Shown one piece after another: positions 38,692-48,027 of a stretch of DNA of 64,000 nucleotides. Made by a program: the position numbers and the translations under genes. This DNA is from Pseudomonas asuensis (GTDB lineage Bacteria; Pseudomonadota; Gammaproteobacteria; Pseudomonadales; Pseudomonadaceae): contig NZ_BMNW01000001.1 in NCBI RefSeq assembly GCF_014646755.1, forward strand, positions 265,049-329,048, in the 5' to 3' direction. The notes under the pieces are model-generated. The model worked only from the letters and a program-made list of their open reading frames with translations. It did not search any database and was not told the DNA's origin. Each line of letters starts with the position of its first letter. Positions within the stretch are counted from its first letter, which is position 1.

Positions 38692-40071
38692 ATGCTTAAT
38701 GATCCTTTTCAACGTCTTGGCCTTGATCGTGAGGTCCTAACCGTCAGCCAGCTCAACGGGCGAGCCCGCGTCCTGCTGGAAGACGTCTTTTCGCAGGTAT
38801 GGGTGGAGGGGGAAATCTCCAACCTCGCCCGCCCTGCGTCCGGTCATATCTACTTTACGCTCAAGGATAAGGACGCCCAGGTACGTTGCGCCCTCTTCCG
38901 GCAAAATGCCGTGCGCGTTAGAAATCTGCTCAAGGATGGCATGGCCGTGAAAGTCCGCGGCAAGGTCTCCTTGTTCGAGGGCCGCGGTGACTATCAGCTG
39001 ATTCTGGAAACCTTGGAACCGGCGGGTGATGGTCTGCTGAGACAAGCCTTTGAAGCATTGAAGCAGAAACTGCTGGATGAAGGCTTATTCGCGCAAGAGC
39101 GAAAAAAATCCTTACCGGGCCATCCGTGCCGTATCGGGATCGTGACCTCTCCGACTGGAGCGGTCATCCGCGATATCGTCAGCGTATTCAAGCGCCGTGC
39201 GCCACAGGTCGAGCTGGTCCTGATACCTACGGCAGTACAAGGGCGTGAGGCCACCGGACAGATCGTTCGAGCGTTGCAAACGGCAGACACGCAGGGTTTC
39301 GATGCGATCATCCTGGCCCGAGGCGGTGGCTCCCTTGAGGATCTATGGTGCTTTAACGAAGAGCTGGTTGCCCGCGCCGTTGCAGCCGTTCAAACGCCTA
39401 TCGTGAGTGCCGTCGGGCATGAGACGGATGTGTCGATTGCAGATTTTGTGGCCGATGTACGAGCCCCTACCCCTTCAGCTGCAGCCGAACTTCTGGCTCC
39501 TCACACCGGGGACCTAAAAAATCGCCTGGACGCTCTCTATCGACGACTGGTCGTCCGTATGGGCGAACGGCTCAGTCGTGAACAGCTACGCCTTGAAAAC
39601 TTTACTCGTCGGCTCAAGCACCCTGGCGAGCGGCTGCGCCAACAGGCGCAACGTATCGATGACCTGGATATGCGCCTGCGCCGTGCGTTTGTGATTGATA
39701 TGAACCGACGCCGGGATCGCCTTGCCCATGTCGAAACCCGACTGGCAGGCCAGCATCCGGGCCGTCAACTGGCACTGCTGCGTCAGCGGCTGGATCAACT
39801 GGCACAACAGCTTCCGCGCACCATGGAGCGTCAGCTCAAGGAGCGCCGCCAGCGTCTGGCCTCTCAGGTCCAGACGCTCCACATTGTCAGCCCTCTTGCC
39901 ACACTAGGCCGCGGCTACAGCATCCTGCTTGACGAGCATGGTCACGCTATCCGGTCCGCCACGCAAACGCGTAACGGCCAGCGCCTGAAAGCCCGCCTGG
40001 CTGAGGGTGAGCTGGATGTCAGGGTGGAAGACAATCACCTGGAACCGACCACCCTCTCCCTGCTGGACTGA
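38692..40071 (+). CDS. xseA: Exodeoxyribonuclease VII large subunit
   Basis: XseA is the catalytic subunit of exonuclease VII, which degrades single-stranded DNA. The N-terminal OB fold spans about residues 10-110, including VWVEGEISNLARPASGHIYF. The catalytic core carries RIGIVTSPTGAVIRDI, ILARGGGSLEDLWCFNEE and SAVGHETDVSIADFVAD. A long coiled coil runs to ~residue 420, and LATLGRGYSILLD is near the end. I place the start at ATG 38692 on homology (NDPFQRLGLD); ATGs at 38680 and 38683 are alternatives and none has a good ribosome site. xseB is elsewhere. Confidence 0.95.
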   Translation: MLNDPFQRLGLDREVLTVSQLNGRARVLLEDVFSQVWVEGEISNLARPASGHIYFTLKDKDAQVRCALFRQNAVRVRNLLKDGMAVKVRGKVSLFEGRGDYQLILETLEPAGDGLLRQAFEALKQKLLDEGLFAQERKKSLPGHPCRIGIVTSPTGAVIRDIVSVFKRRAPQVELVLIPTAVQGREATGQIVRALQTADTQGFDAIILARGGGSLEDLWCFNEELVARAVAAVQTPIVSAVGHETDVSIADFVADVRAPTPSAAAELLAPHTGDLKNRLDALYRRLVVRMGERLSREQLRLENFTRRLKHPGERLRQQAQRIDDLDMRLRRAFVIDMNRRRDRLAHVETRLAGQHPGRQLALLRQRLDQLAQQLPRTMERQLKERRQRLASQVQTLHIVSPLATLGRGYSILLDEHGHAIRSATQTRNGQRLKARLAEGELDVRVEDNHLEPTTLSLLD

Positions 40072-40073
40072 TC

Positions 40074-40718
40074 TCAGCAGGCACGACTGAAAAAGGTTTG
40101 TACCTGAACCCGCTCACTCAGCTCGTCGACATAGCGCCGCACGGAGGCGGGCCATTCCAATCCGGCCGTGGCGCTTAAGCCCCGCAGGATTGGAAACAGG
40201 TTGATGTCATCCAGCAGGAGTTGCGGGCGGGCCGGATCAAGACCATACATCTCAACCAGTAGCGTCAGGCGATGGTTAGTGTCCTCAATAGCCTGCTGGG
40301 CGTTTGACAATGCTGTATCGAAGTTGCCAATGATCTGGCTTTTCTTCTGGACAAATAAGGCATGTGCCTCACGTGAAGCCATTTCCTTGAGGCCGATCTG
40401 TGCCCAGCGTGGGTAACCCAGTTGCTGAAACGATGGCAATGCGGACTCGATCCAGGCTGTAACAGCGTGCGAGTGAACCTCCTCGATCAGTGGCATCCCA
40501 TCGAGATGATCAAGGTAATGGACGATCTTCAGGCTTTCCGTCATGGCAGTCCCGTCGTCCTTGACCAGAATCGGAACGGTCTTTTTGCCTACCAATTGCT
40601 CAGGTGTCGCTACATCGTCATACAGCAGCACCTGAAGCTCCGCATCGATATGCTTCAGGCCCAGCGCCATACGGACCTTGGTGCTGAAAGGGCAGTGTTC
40701 ATAATAATAGAGCTTCAT
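40074..40718 (-). CDS. grxB: Glutaredoxin 2-like protein with a CPFS active site
   Basis: The 214-aa protein has the GrxB layout. An N-terminal thioredoxin fold starts MKLYYYEHCPFSTKVRMALG and includes KKTVPILVKDDG and MTESLKIVHYLD. A C-terminal all-helical GST-like domain follows. The E. coli enzyme has CPYC, but here the second Cys is Ser (CPFS), which would limit it to monothiol chemistry. The ATG at 40718 has an AAGGAGAA site and is preferred over an opening at 40745. It converges with xseA, with 2 nt between stops. Confidence 0.85.
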   Translation of the reverse strand: MKLYYYEHCPFSTKVRMALGLKHIDAELQVLLYDDVATPEQLVGKKTVPILVKDDGTAMTESLKIVHYLDHLDGMPLIEEVHSHAVTAWIESALPSFQQLGYPRWAQIGLKEMASREAHALFVQKKSQIIGNFDTALSNAQQAIEDTNHRLTLLVEMYGLDPARPQLLLDDINLFPILRGLSATAGLEWPASVRRYVDELSERVQVQTFFSRAC

Positions 40719-40844
40719 GGCATTCTCCTTGATGTCCTCATGCAAGGACCTATGTGAACTTGCCGGGGTTCAGCCACGAGAGATTTGCCAGAAGCCAAGA
40801 CATGAACGAGGATGACTGAATCACATCGCCTTGATTGTTTTCCT

Positions 40845-41672
40845 ATGCCTCGTTTTCTGCTTCTGCTCGCGTCCCTGTGCTTTACCCTATCCGCCCACGC
40901 CGAAGGTTTCATCACTCGCCTGCTGGATAAACCCGTCCCAGGCGGTGTGGCCGTTGTTTCATTAGGCAACGGTCCGACTGCTCCCAAAGCGACTTACCAG
41001 GGCAAGCCGGTCATGGTTATTCATGAAGAGGGCCAGCGTTGGATCGCCATTGTTGGTATTCCACTCACTGCCAAGCCAGGTCAGCAGACACTAATGGTCA
41101 ACGGTAGCCGCACGGAGGCCTTTACCGTACAGAGTCGCCATTATAAAGAGCAGCACATTACATTGAAGAATGACCGACAGGTGAATCCCAATCCGGCGGA
41201 TCTTAAGCGCATAGAACAGGAACTGGCCGAGCAGACCAAGGCCTACCGGGTCTTTTCCCCAGGCACACCAAGTAATCTGCTGCTGGATCGTCCTGTTGAT
41301 GGCCGCCTTTCCAGCCCCTTCGGGCTTCGCCGATTTTTCAACGGACAAGAGCGCAACCCACATTCAGGCTTGGATTTTGCCGTTCCGGCGGGCACACCCA
41401 TCAAGGCGCCAGCGGCAGGCAAGGTCATCCTGATCGGAGACTACTTCTTTAATGGTCGCACGGTGTTTGTGGACCACGGCCAGGGCTTTATCAGCATGTT
41501 CTGCCATATGTCCAAAGTGAACGTAAAGCTGGGGCAGGATGTACCGCGTGGCGGCGTAGTAGGTTTTGTGGGTTCGACGGGGCGGGCGACTGGACCGCAC
41601 ATGCATTGGAATGTCAGCCTGAATGATGCCCGAGTTGACCCTGCCATTTTTATCAACGCCTACACGCCTTGA
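40845..41672 (+). CDS. M23 family peptidoglycan endopeptidase
   Basis: This is a LytM-type zinc peptidase expected in the periplasm that cuts peptide cross-links. A signal peptide (MPRFLLLLASLCFTLSAHA) starts at the ATG at 40845; an in-frame ATG at 40812 would add 11 residues. The catalytic domain has HSGLDFAVPAGTPIKAPAAG with the first His and Asp ligands, then the HMSKVNV and GPHMHWNVSLN motifs (HxH). The N-terminal part is a beta-rich domain of unknown role. Catalytic residues look intact, so it is likely active. Confidence 0.92.
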   Translation: MPRFLLLLASLCFTLSAHAEGFITRLLDKPVPGGVAVVSLGNGPTAPKATYQGKPVMVIHEEGQRWIAIVGIPLTAKPGQQTLMVNGSRTEAFTVQSRHYKEQHITLKNDRQVNPNPADLKRIEQELAEQTKAYRVFSPGTPSNLLLDRPVDGRLSSPFGLRRFFNGQERNPHSGLDFAVPAGTPIKAPAAGKVILIGDYFFNGRTVFVDHGQGFISMFCHMSKVNVKLGQDVPRGGVVGFVGSTGRATGPHMHWNVSLNDARVDPAIFINAYTP

Positions 41673-41690
41673 CTGAGGCGCGTAAAAGAT

Positions 41691-41715
41691 CCGTAAGCCG
41701 ATGAATGGCTTACGG
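41691..41715 (-). terminator. Bidirectional hairpin between the M23 and nuclease genes
   Basis: CCGTAAGCC and GGCTTACGG form a perfect 9-bp stem with a 7-nt loop in the 54-bp gap between convergent genes. The minus-strand side is followed by ATCTTTTACG, so it mainly fits the nuclease gene. Confidence 0.55.
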
Positions 41716-41726
41716 GCAAAACAGCT

Positions 41727-42410
41727 CTACTGCTTGCAGAGCGCCTCACAGGGGATACCGTCGCGATTACCATCGATCTTGGTATTTCCGCACTGTTGCA
41801 GTTGGTATTTCGCCTCGGCGCAACTGGACATGGCATTGCACCGCTTGAGCGTAGAGCAGTTGAACTCGCTACCCTCCTCCTTCGATTTAGCAGGCGGTGT
41901 GTAGGTAGCTGACGCTTCTCGCTTATCCTGCCGCTTGTCGCGGTCTGCCTTACGCCACTCCCACGGCGGCATGCGCTCCGACTCCGGCAGCGCCCAGAGG
42001 CCACGCTTGGCAGCCTTGGCGTCAGCCTCAAGAGCCAGAAGTGACTTGTCCTTCAGATACTGCCGATATACCCAGGCCGAGCCGGACTTGACCTGTTCGG
42101 CGTTCACATCCGTTTTATCCTGGTAAACCCGAGCCACCTTACGGCCGTAGCGGTCGGTATCCTGCACCTCAAGTCGTACATCCTTGCCAAAGACCATACC
42201 GGAGAGAGCCTGTTGAGCCCGAGTGCCATAAGGCTGCTTGGACTCAGGAGTATCAATTTCCGCAAGACGAACCTTGAGTTGTTTTTTCTGAGACGTCAGG
42301 CAGGTCAGCGTATCGCCATCATGAACGCCTACGACACGGCAATTGACAGTCTCGGCGTGTGCCAGCAAGGGGAACAGCAAAAAGGCAGCAAGCGGAATCA
42401 GGCGCTTCAC
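41727..42410 (-). CDS. Secreted thermonuclease-like protein with excalibur domain
   Basis: The 227-aa protein starts with a signal peptide (VKRLIPLAAFLLFPLLAHA). A staphylococcal nuclease domain follows with VGVHDGDTLTC, RLAEIDTPESKQPYG and YGRKVARVY, holding the expected Arg, Asp and Glu residues. A linker leads to a C-terminal cysteine-rich excalibur segment with DGNRDGIPCEALC, a calcium-binding loop. A GTG at 42410 has AGGAG 8 nt upstream and is better than the TTG at 42425. It should act in the periplasm or outside the cell, perhaps for nutrient DNA. Confidence 0.9.
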   Translation of the reverse strand: MKRLIPLAAFLLFPLLAHAETVNCRVVGVHDGDTLTCLTSQKKQLKVRLAEIDTPESKQPYGTRAQQALSGMVFGKDVRLEVQDTDRYGRKVARVYQDKTDVNAEQVKSGSAWVYRQYLKDKSLLALEADAKAAKRGLWALPESERMPPWEWRKADRDKRQDKREASATYTPPAKSKEEGSEFNCSTLKRCNAMSSCAEAKYQLQQCGNTKIDGNRDGIPCEALCKQ

Positions 42411-42478
42411 GCGGGAACTCCTCAAAAGAAAAATAGGCAGAGCGGATATTCAGAATAGTGCTCCCTGGAGCCCGTCAT

Positions 42479-42871
42479 TTAGCGGTCCAGAGGGGTTAGT
42501 TTGTACAGTTCCCCGATCGTGCATCGTTCCGCGTCCCCAGCCGGTGCATTGGAGATGATCAGATCACCCGATCGAAGACCAGCTGCTCTTGAGCTGTAGC
42601 CGATACGGTTACCTTCCTGCAAGTTACGGCAAGGTTGCGCGAATTCAACAAGATAGGCACGGCCCAATCCTGTGCCCAGCGCAATGTGGCTGCGGTCCAG
42701 ATAATTCCAGCCAGACAAGTCGAACCCTAAAATCGTGCGAATGGGCTCGCCCTGGCTATAACCAAGTCGCCTGAGCTTGCCATCCAGCGTCGTCGGTGGT
42801 CCGAAAGGGGTCGCACAGGCAGCCAGCAATGACATCAGACCCAGCAACCCCAGCGTCCTGAACACGCGCAT
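42479..42871 (-). CDS. Small lipoprotein, DUF6491-like
   Basis: This 130-aa protein has a lipoprotein signal with lipobox LLAAC, giving a lipidated Cys near residue 19. The mature part contains RTILGFDLSGWNYLDRSHIA and two Cys (AQPCRNL and ERCTIGE) that may form a disulfide. It resembles the DUF6491 family, common in pseudomonads. Function is unknown. It is on the same strand as the nuclease gene, 68 nt upstream of it. Confidence 0.75.
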   Translation of the reverse strand: MRVFRTLGLLGLMSLLAACATPFGPPTTLDGKLRRLGYSQGEPIRTILGFDLSGWNYLDRSHIALGTGLGRAYLVEFAQPCRNLQEGNRIGYSSRAAGLRSGDLIISNAPAGDAERCTIGELYKLTPLDR

Positions 42872-43040
42872 TCAAAAATCCTTAACCTGCTATTTCTACA
42901 GTGGTCTTCCAAGTGTGAATGGAATAATCAGAACCGGCCACGCTTGAGCCAGGTGTTTACCATTGCCATCGCCCGTACGTTATTGAATGTTCCATTCAAA
43001 ACACTAAGAAAGCATGGCGCCCCATAGATTCAACCGATAT

Positions 43041-43517
43041 CTAGTCACGCCCGTTCAATGCCTCGCTGACTTCGATCAGGCGGGAAAGACCGGCCTTCAG
43101 TGCAGCCACCGTATCGCCCTCAAGGGGAAGCGCCTGCTTCATGGTGCCTGGAATGCCGCGTGCTGCTTCCTGTAGGGCTCGTCCTTCCGGCGTCAACGTG
43201 ACGGCAACACAGCGTTCATCCTCAGCCAGCCGGGAGCGCTGAACGAGACCCGCTGCCTCAAGGCGCTTGACCAACGGTGTGAGGGTTCCGGTATCCAGAT
43301 GCAGGCGTCTGCCGATTTCAGTGACCTTGAGCCCGTCACGTTCCCAGAGCACAAGCATGACCAAATACTGTGGATAGGTAAGCCCCAACGGCTCAAGCAA
43401 CGGCCGATAGGCACGAATGGTGGCGTTAGCCGCTGCATAGAGCGGAAAACACAGCTGTTCGTCGAGTGAAAGCTCGCACACGGAGCGATTTGGCGTCTCT
43501 TTTATCGAATCAGACAT
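43041..43517 (-). CDS. MarR-family regulator, OhrR-like
   Basis: The 158-aa protein has a winged-helix domain of the OhrR/MarR type: [20 protein letters not shown], then [22 protein letters not shown] with the DNA-reading helix, then the [10 protein letters not shown] wing. The redox-active N-terminal Cys of OhrR is conserved as Cys23 in DEQLCFPLY, so it may sense peroxides. It lacks an adjacent ohr gene; it is divergent from a XenA-type flavoenzyme with a palindrome between them. That makes XenA the probable target. Confidence 0.85.
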   Translation of the reverse strand: MSDSIKETPNRSVCELSLDEQLCFPLYAAANATIRAYRPLLEPLGLTYPQYLVMLVLWERDGLKVTEIGRRLHLDTGTLTPLVKRLEAAGLVQRSRLAEDERCVAVTLTPEGRALQEAARGIPGTMKQALPLEGDTVAALKAGLSRLIEVSEALNGRD

Positions 43518-43583
43518 GGCGACCTCGTCGAGACCAAAGCGAACATCCTGCGACGCTGAGCCTCTTGCTTAATTACATTTCAC

Positions 43584-43603
43584 ACAATTATATTGAACAC
43601 AAT
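43584..43603. promoter_or_regulatory. Candidate MarR/OhrR operator
   Basis: The divergent gap contains CAATTATATTG (43585-43595), an 11-bp palindrome with half-sites CAAT / ATTG. It is extended by a further CAAT at 43600, so three alternating half-sites are stacked. MarR and OhrR proteins bind AT-rich dyads of this form. Confidence 0.6.
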
Positions 43604-43657
43604 ATATCGGTAAGCCTCTAACTACCAGATGCTACCTACTCTTGGAGAACATGCCCA

Positions 43658-44749
43658 ATGGCTGATCTGTTTAGTGAACTGAAAATCAAAGACGTTACCC
43701 TGCGCAACCGTATTGCCGTTTCCCCCATGTGCCAGTACATGGCAAAGGACGGCATGCCTAATGAATGGCACTTCCAGAACTATGCCTCACGGGCTGCAGG
43801 TGGTGCAGGCCTGATCGTGGTAGAAGCCAGTGCGGTCTCCCCTGAAGGTCGCATTACTCCTGCTGACCTTGGTATCTGGAATGACGAACAGGCCGAAGCC
43901 TACAAGCCTATCGTCAACTTCATCAAATCCACCGGCTCCGTAGCTGGTATCCAAATCGCCCACGCTGGCCGTAAAGCCAGTGCCAATCGCCCTTGGGAAG
44001 GTGACGACCATCTGCCTGAGGATCACCCTATGGCGTGGGAAACAATTGGCCCGTCCGACAATGCCTTTGGCGCTCACCTGCCCCGCGCACCCAAGCAGAT
44101 GACTGTCGCTGACATCCATCGCGTTACAGCTGATTTCGTAGCGGCCGCCAAACGTGCCCTGGCTGCTGGCTTTGAGCTGCTTGAGCTGCACTTTGCCCAT
44201 GGTTACCTGGCGCAGAGCTTCTTCTCGCCGCTGGCCAACAAGCGTACCGATGAATACGGCGGCGATTTTGAAGGCCGTGCACGCTTCCTGCTGGAAACCT
44301 TCCATGCCGTTCGCGAGGTATGGCCACAGAACCTGCCGTTGATCGTACGCCTGGGCGTGACCGACTTTGTCGAGGGCGATCAAGGTATGGAAGAGTCCAT
44401 CGAACTGGTTCGCCGCTTCAAGGAAGGCGGTATGGACCTGATCGACGTCAGCATGGGCTTCAACACCCCTGATGTCTCCAATGTCCCATGGGGCCAGCCT
44501 GGCTTTATGGGCGAAAAGGCAAAGCAAATCACTGACGCGGTGGATGTGCTTACCTCCATCAGCTGGTCCATTCGCGAACCCAAGGATGCCAACGAGCTGA
44601 TCGAAAGCGGCCAGACCGACCTCATCATGCTGGGCAAAGCCGTTCTGGGCGACCCCTTCTGGCCCTACCATGCCGCCATTGAGCTGGGGCGCGAAAATCC
44701 GCAAGACCTGCTGCCACCGCCCTATGCGGCCTGGCTGAAGCGTCGCTGA
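43658..44749 (+). CDS. xenA: Old yellow enzyme, XenA-like NADPH:flavin oxidoreductase
   Basis: This FMN TIM-barrel enzyme reduces activated alkenes and nitro compounds. The 363-aa protein begins MADLFSELKIKDVTLRNRIA and has Cys25 in VSPMCQYM, the XenA/YqjM signature residue that tunes the flavin. HAGRKASANRPW, LELHFAHGYLAQSFFSPLAN and the RTDEYGG segment complete the active site and FMN site. XenA-type enzymes reduce xenobiotics such as nitroglycerin or enones; its usual role may be detoxifying reactive electrophiles. It is divergent from the OhrR-like regulator and followed by a terminator. Confidence 0.92.
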   Translation: MADLFSELKIKDVTLRNRIAVSPMCQYMAKDGMPNEWHFQNYASRAAGGAGLIVVEASAVSPEGRITPADLGIWNDEQAEAYKPIVNFIKSTGSVAGIQIAHAGRKASANRPWEGDDHLPEDHPMAWETIGPSDNAFGAHLPRAPKQMTVADIHRVTADFVAAAKRALAAGFELLELHFAHGYLAQSFFSPLANKRTDEYGGDFEGRARFLLETFHAVREVWPQNLPLIVRLGVTDFVEGDQGMEESIELVRRFKEGGMDLIDVSMGFNTPDVSNVPWGQPGFMGEKAKQITDAVDVLTSISWSIREPKDANELIESGQTDLIMLGKAVLGDPFWPYHAAIELGRENPQDLLPPPYAAWLKRR

Positions 44750-44762
44750 GTTTTCGCTGTTC

Positions 44763-44792
44763 AAAAAGGCGCCCGTTACACGGCGCCTTTTT
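44763..44792 (+). terminator. Rho-independent terminator after xenA
   Basis: AAAAAGGCGCC and GGCGCCTTTTT form a perfect 11-bp stem with an 8-nt loop, ending in a T-run. It lies about 15 nt after the stop of xenA. Confidence 0.85.
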
Positions 44793-44866
44793 ATTTGGTC
44801 AGACCTGTTACTTGGCAAGACGCACTTTACGCTAGGCTATGAATAGACTCAGCCTAGGGAGCACTC

Positions 44867-45541
44867 ATGATCACGGTTCATCACCTCAACAATTCTCGCT
44901 CGCAACGTGTCCTCTGGCTGCTTGAAGAGTTGGGGCTTGAGTATGAAATCAAGCATTACGAACGAGACCCACAAACGCTGCTGGCTCCCAAGGAGTTGCG
45001 GGAAGTCCACCCGCTGGGTAAATCGCCCATCATTACTGAAGGCTCGATGACCCTGGCCGAGTCCGGCGCCATCATTGACTATCTGGCCAGCCGCTATGGT
45101 CAGCAACTTATTCCACCGGTCGATTCAGCCGAGCGCGCGCGTTATACCTATTGGTTGCATTATGCAGAAGGCTCCGCCATGCCGCCCCTGCTTCTCAAGC
45201 TGGTGTTTGACCGCGTGCGCACCGGGCCGATGCCTTTTTTTGCCCGCCCTATTGCGCGAGCTATCAGTGGTCAAGTCACACGCGTTTTCATTCAGCCACA
45301 ACTGACTCTGCATTTTGACTATCTGGAAAATGAGCTGAGCACGCATGAATGGTTCGCAGGCGATACATTTACGGCTGCCGACATCCAGATGAGCTTTCCA
45401 CTAGAAGCCGCTGCCTGCCGTGCCGGACTGACGCAGAATCGCCCCAAGCTCAAGGCTTTCCTAGAGCGTATCCATGCTCGCCCGGCGTATCAGCGCGCCT
45501 TGGAAAAAGGCGGCTCTTATGACTACGCCGCCCAGGGCTAG
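44867..45541 (+). CDS. Glutathione S-transferase family protein
   Basis: The 224-aa protein has the two-domain GST layout. An N-terminal thioredoxin fold contains HHLNNSRSQRVLWLLEELGL and LAESGAIIDYLASRYG. A helical C-terminal domain includes FTAADIQMSFPLEAA, the N-capping region. The N-terminal Ser is in the usual active-site position. It could serve detoxification alongside XenA. Its stop interlocks with the stop of the convergent DUF4174 gene. Confidence 0.85.
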   Translation: MITVHHLNNSRSQRVLWLLEELGLEYEIKHYERDPQTLLAPKELREVHPLGKSPIITEGSMTLAESGAIIDYLASRYGQQLIPPVDSAERARYTYWLHYAEGSAMPPLLLKLVFDRVRTGPMPFFARPIARAISGQVTRVFIQPQLTLHFDYLENELSTHEWFAGDTFTAADIQMSFPLEAAACRAGLTQNRPKLKAFLERIHARPAYQRALEKGGSYDYAAQG

Positions 45542-45981
45542 CGCTGGCGCATCGGCATCTTGTCGATGGTGGCAAAAATAGCGGCTGGATCAATCTGGCC
45601 TTGCTGTACGATTTTCTTCCCGCCATCTTTACCGACCAGAATAACGGTGGTCTCACCATCTGGTCGCTCATCAAGGGCACTGATCAGCGCCTGGGTTTGG
45701 TCCTGGCTGAGCGGCACCCCGTTACGCTGACCGCGGTCACCGATTACGGTATAGAGCACCATATCTCGTTCGATAAATGCCTCACGGTTGCGCGGTTCTT
45801 CAAGAGATGATGTTAATTGCTTGAACACCGGGTCGCCAGCTGACGTAGCTATCACTACAAGAGGTCGCGTTTTCCAACGCTCCTGTGCCAGGGGATTATC
45901 TGACTCAGCAGCCATTACGCCTGCTGCAGTTGCTATCAGCCCACCCAAAATACATGTTTTCAGCATGGTTAAACCAGGCAT
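45538..45981 (-). CDS. DUF4174 domain protein
   Basis: The 147-aa product has a signal-like start (MPGLTMLKTCILGGLIATAA) and matches the DUF4174 type: RPLVVIATSAGDP, VLYTVIGDRG and ALDERPDGETTVILVGKDGG. The fold is thought to be thioredoxin-like, but no catalytic Cys pair is visible in the mature part. The ATG at 45981 has GGGAG upstream; openings at 46026 and 45966 are weaker. Function is unknown. It may be exported. Confidence 0.75.
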   Translation of the reverse strand: MPGLTMLKTCILGGLIATAAGVMAAESDNPLAQERWKTRPLVVIATSAGDPVFKQLTSSLEEPRNREAFIERDMVLYTVIGDRGQRNGVPLSQDQTQALISALDERPDGETTVILVGKDGGKKIVQQGQIDPAAIFATIDKMPMRQR

Positions 45982-46048
45982 CGTTATGGCTCCCGTTGTC
46001 GCAGAGGATCTTTTCATAACGACCACATAAGTGCAGAAAATTCACCCA

Positions 46049-46079
46049 CTACACGCCCGTAACATTACAAGGCGTGTAG
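46049..46079 (-). terminator. Terminator at the end of the 3-hydroxybutyrate operon
   Basis: CTACACGCC and GGCGTGTAG form a perfect 9-bp stem with a 13-nt loop, about 10 nt after the atoB stop on the minus strand. It is followed after a few bases by AATTTTC. Confidence 0.6.
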
Positions 46080-46088
46080 CCCACAGAC

Positions 46089-47267
46089 TTAGCGCTCGAT
46101 TGCCAGTGCGACACCCTGCCCGCCGCCGATGCACAGCGTAGCCAGCCCCTTGTGCACGTCACGGCGAATCATCTCGTACAGGAGGTTGATCACCACCCTC
46201 CCACCGGATGCGCCAATGGGGTGACCTAACGCAATAGCGCCACCATTAACGTTGACTCTGTCCCAATCCCAACCTAGCTCCTGCCCCACCGACAATGCCT
46301 GAGCAGCAAAGGCTTCGTTGGCTTCAATCAGGTCCAGCTCACCAAGGTCCCATCCCGCCTTCTCCAGACAGCGGCGCGTCGCTGACACGGGCCCGATGCC
46401 CATAATGGAAGGATCAACGCCCGCATTGGCATATGCCTTGATTCGGGCAAGCACCGGCAGACCTAGTTCGCTCGCCTTTTCCGCACTCATCAGGATGAGC
46501 GCAGCGGCTCCATCATTGATGCTGGAGGCATTGCCCGCCGTGACGGTGCCATCGGGCTTGAAGGCCGGTTTGAGCTTGGCTAGCGCTTCGGCTGTTGTAC
46601 CGGCGCGCGGTTGCTCGTCGGTATCGAACACCACCGGATCACCCTTGCGCTGGGGGATTATGATGGGCGTAATCTGATCCTTGAAACGGCCTGCTTCAAT
46701 AGCGGCCAACGCCTTCTGCTGTGATGCGGCGGCGTATTCGTCCTGGGCCTGGCGGCTAATGCCGTACTTCTCGACCAGATTCTCAGCAGTAATGCCCATG
46801 TGGTAATCGTTGAAGGCATCCCATAGGCCGTCCTGAATCATCGAGTCGACCAGCTCAGCATTGCCCATCCGCAAGCCAGTACGGGCCTTGGGCAGAATAT
46901 AAGGGGCAAGGCTCATGCTTTCCATGCCGCCTGCTACGATGATGTCAGCATCACCGCAGCGAATAGCCTGAGTAGCCAGGTGAAGCGCCTTGAGGCCTGA
47001 ACCACACACCTTGTTTAGCGCCATCGCTGGTACTGTAGGTGGCAGCCCTGCCTTGATAGAGGCTTGCCGTGCAGTATTCTGACCAAGCCCTGCCGTCAGT
47101 ACATGACCCATGATGACTTCATCAACTTGCTCGGGGGCTATGCCTGTTTTCTCCAGTACCGTTTTAATGACCGCAGCACCCAGGTCCACTGCTGGCACAT
47201 TCGCCAGCGCCCCCTGAAAGCTGCCAATGGCCGTCCGCGTAGCGGCCACGATAACGACGTCTCGCAT
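46089..47267 (-). CDS. atoB: Acetyl-CoA acetyltransferase (thiolase)
   Basis: AtoB splits acetoacetyl-CoA into two acetyl-CoA, the last step of 3-hydroxybutyrate breakdown. The 392-aa protein has the active-site Cys in [14 protein letters not shown] near residue 88, the [10 protein letters not shown] motif with catalytic His, and CIGGGQG with the second Cys near the end. The ATG at 47267 has a GGAGA site; the opening at 47312 does not. It is the last gene of the bdhA operon, after a 132-bp gap from scoB. Confidence 0.95.
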   Translation of the reverse strand: MRDVVIVAATRTAIGSFQGALANVPAVDLGAAVIKTVLEKTGIAPEQVDEVIMGHVLTAGLGQNTARQASIKAGLPPTVPAMALNKVCGSGLKALHLATQAIRCGDADIIVAGGMESMSLAPYILPKARTGLRMGNAELVDSMIQDGLWDAFNDYHMGITAENLVEKYGISRQAQDEYAAASQQKALAAIEAGRFKDQITPIIIPQRKGDPVVFDTDEQPRAGTTAEALAKLKPAFKPDGTVTAGNASSINDGAAALILMSAEKASELGLPVLARIKAYANAGVDPSIMGIGPVSATRRCLEKAGWDLGELDLIEANEAFAAQALSVGQELGWDWDRVNVNGGAIALGHPIGASGGRVVINLLYEMIRRDVHKGLATLCIGGGQGVALAIER

Positions 47268-47399
47268 TACTATTCTCCTGAAATGAGGTAACGTGCGACA
47301 TGTCCCAAGCAAGGACGCAATGCCATTGGGTTGCGCTTGACTGCTTCCCGGGGGGCAATAAAGCGCAGTGCCTTGAGTCGCTAAGCCTCTATAACTTAC

Positions 47400-48026
<627 letters not shown>

Positions 48027-48027
48027 G

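Noticed and set aside
43787-44818. A 343-codon minus-strand frame opposite xenA
   Set aside because: XenA is certain on the plus strand, and the frame has no recognisable domain. Its opening runs through the xenA terminator.
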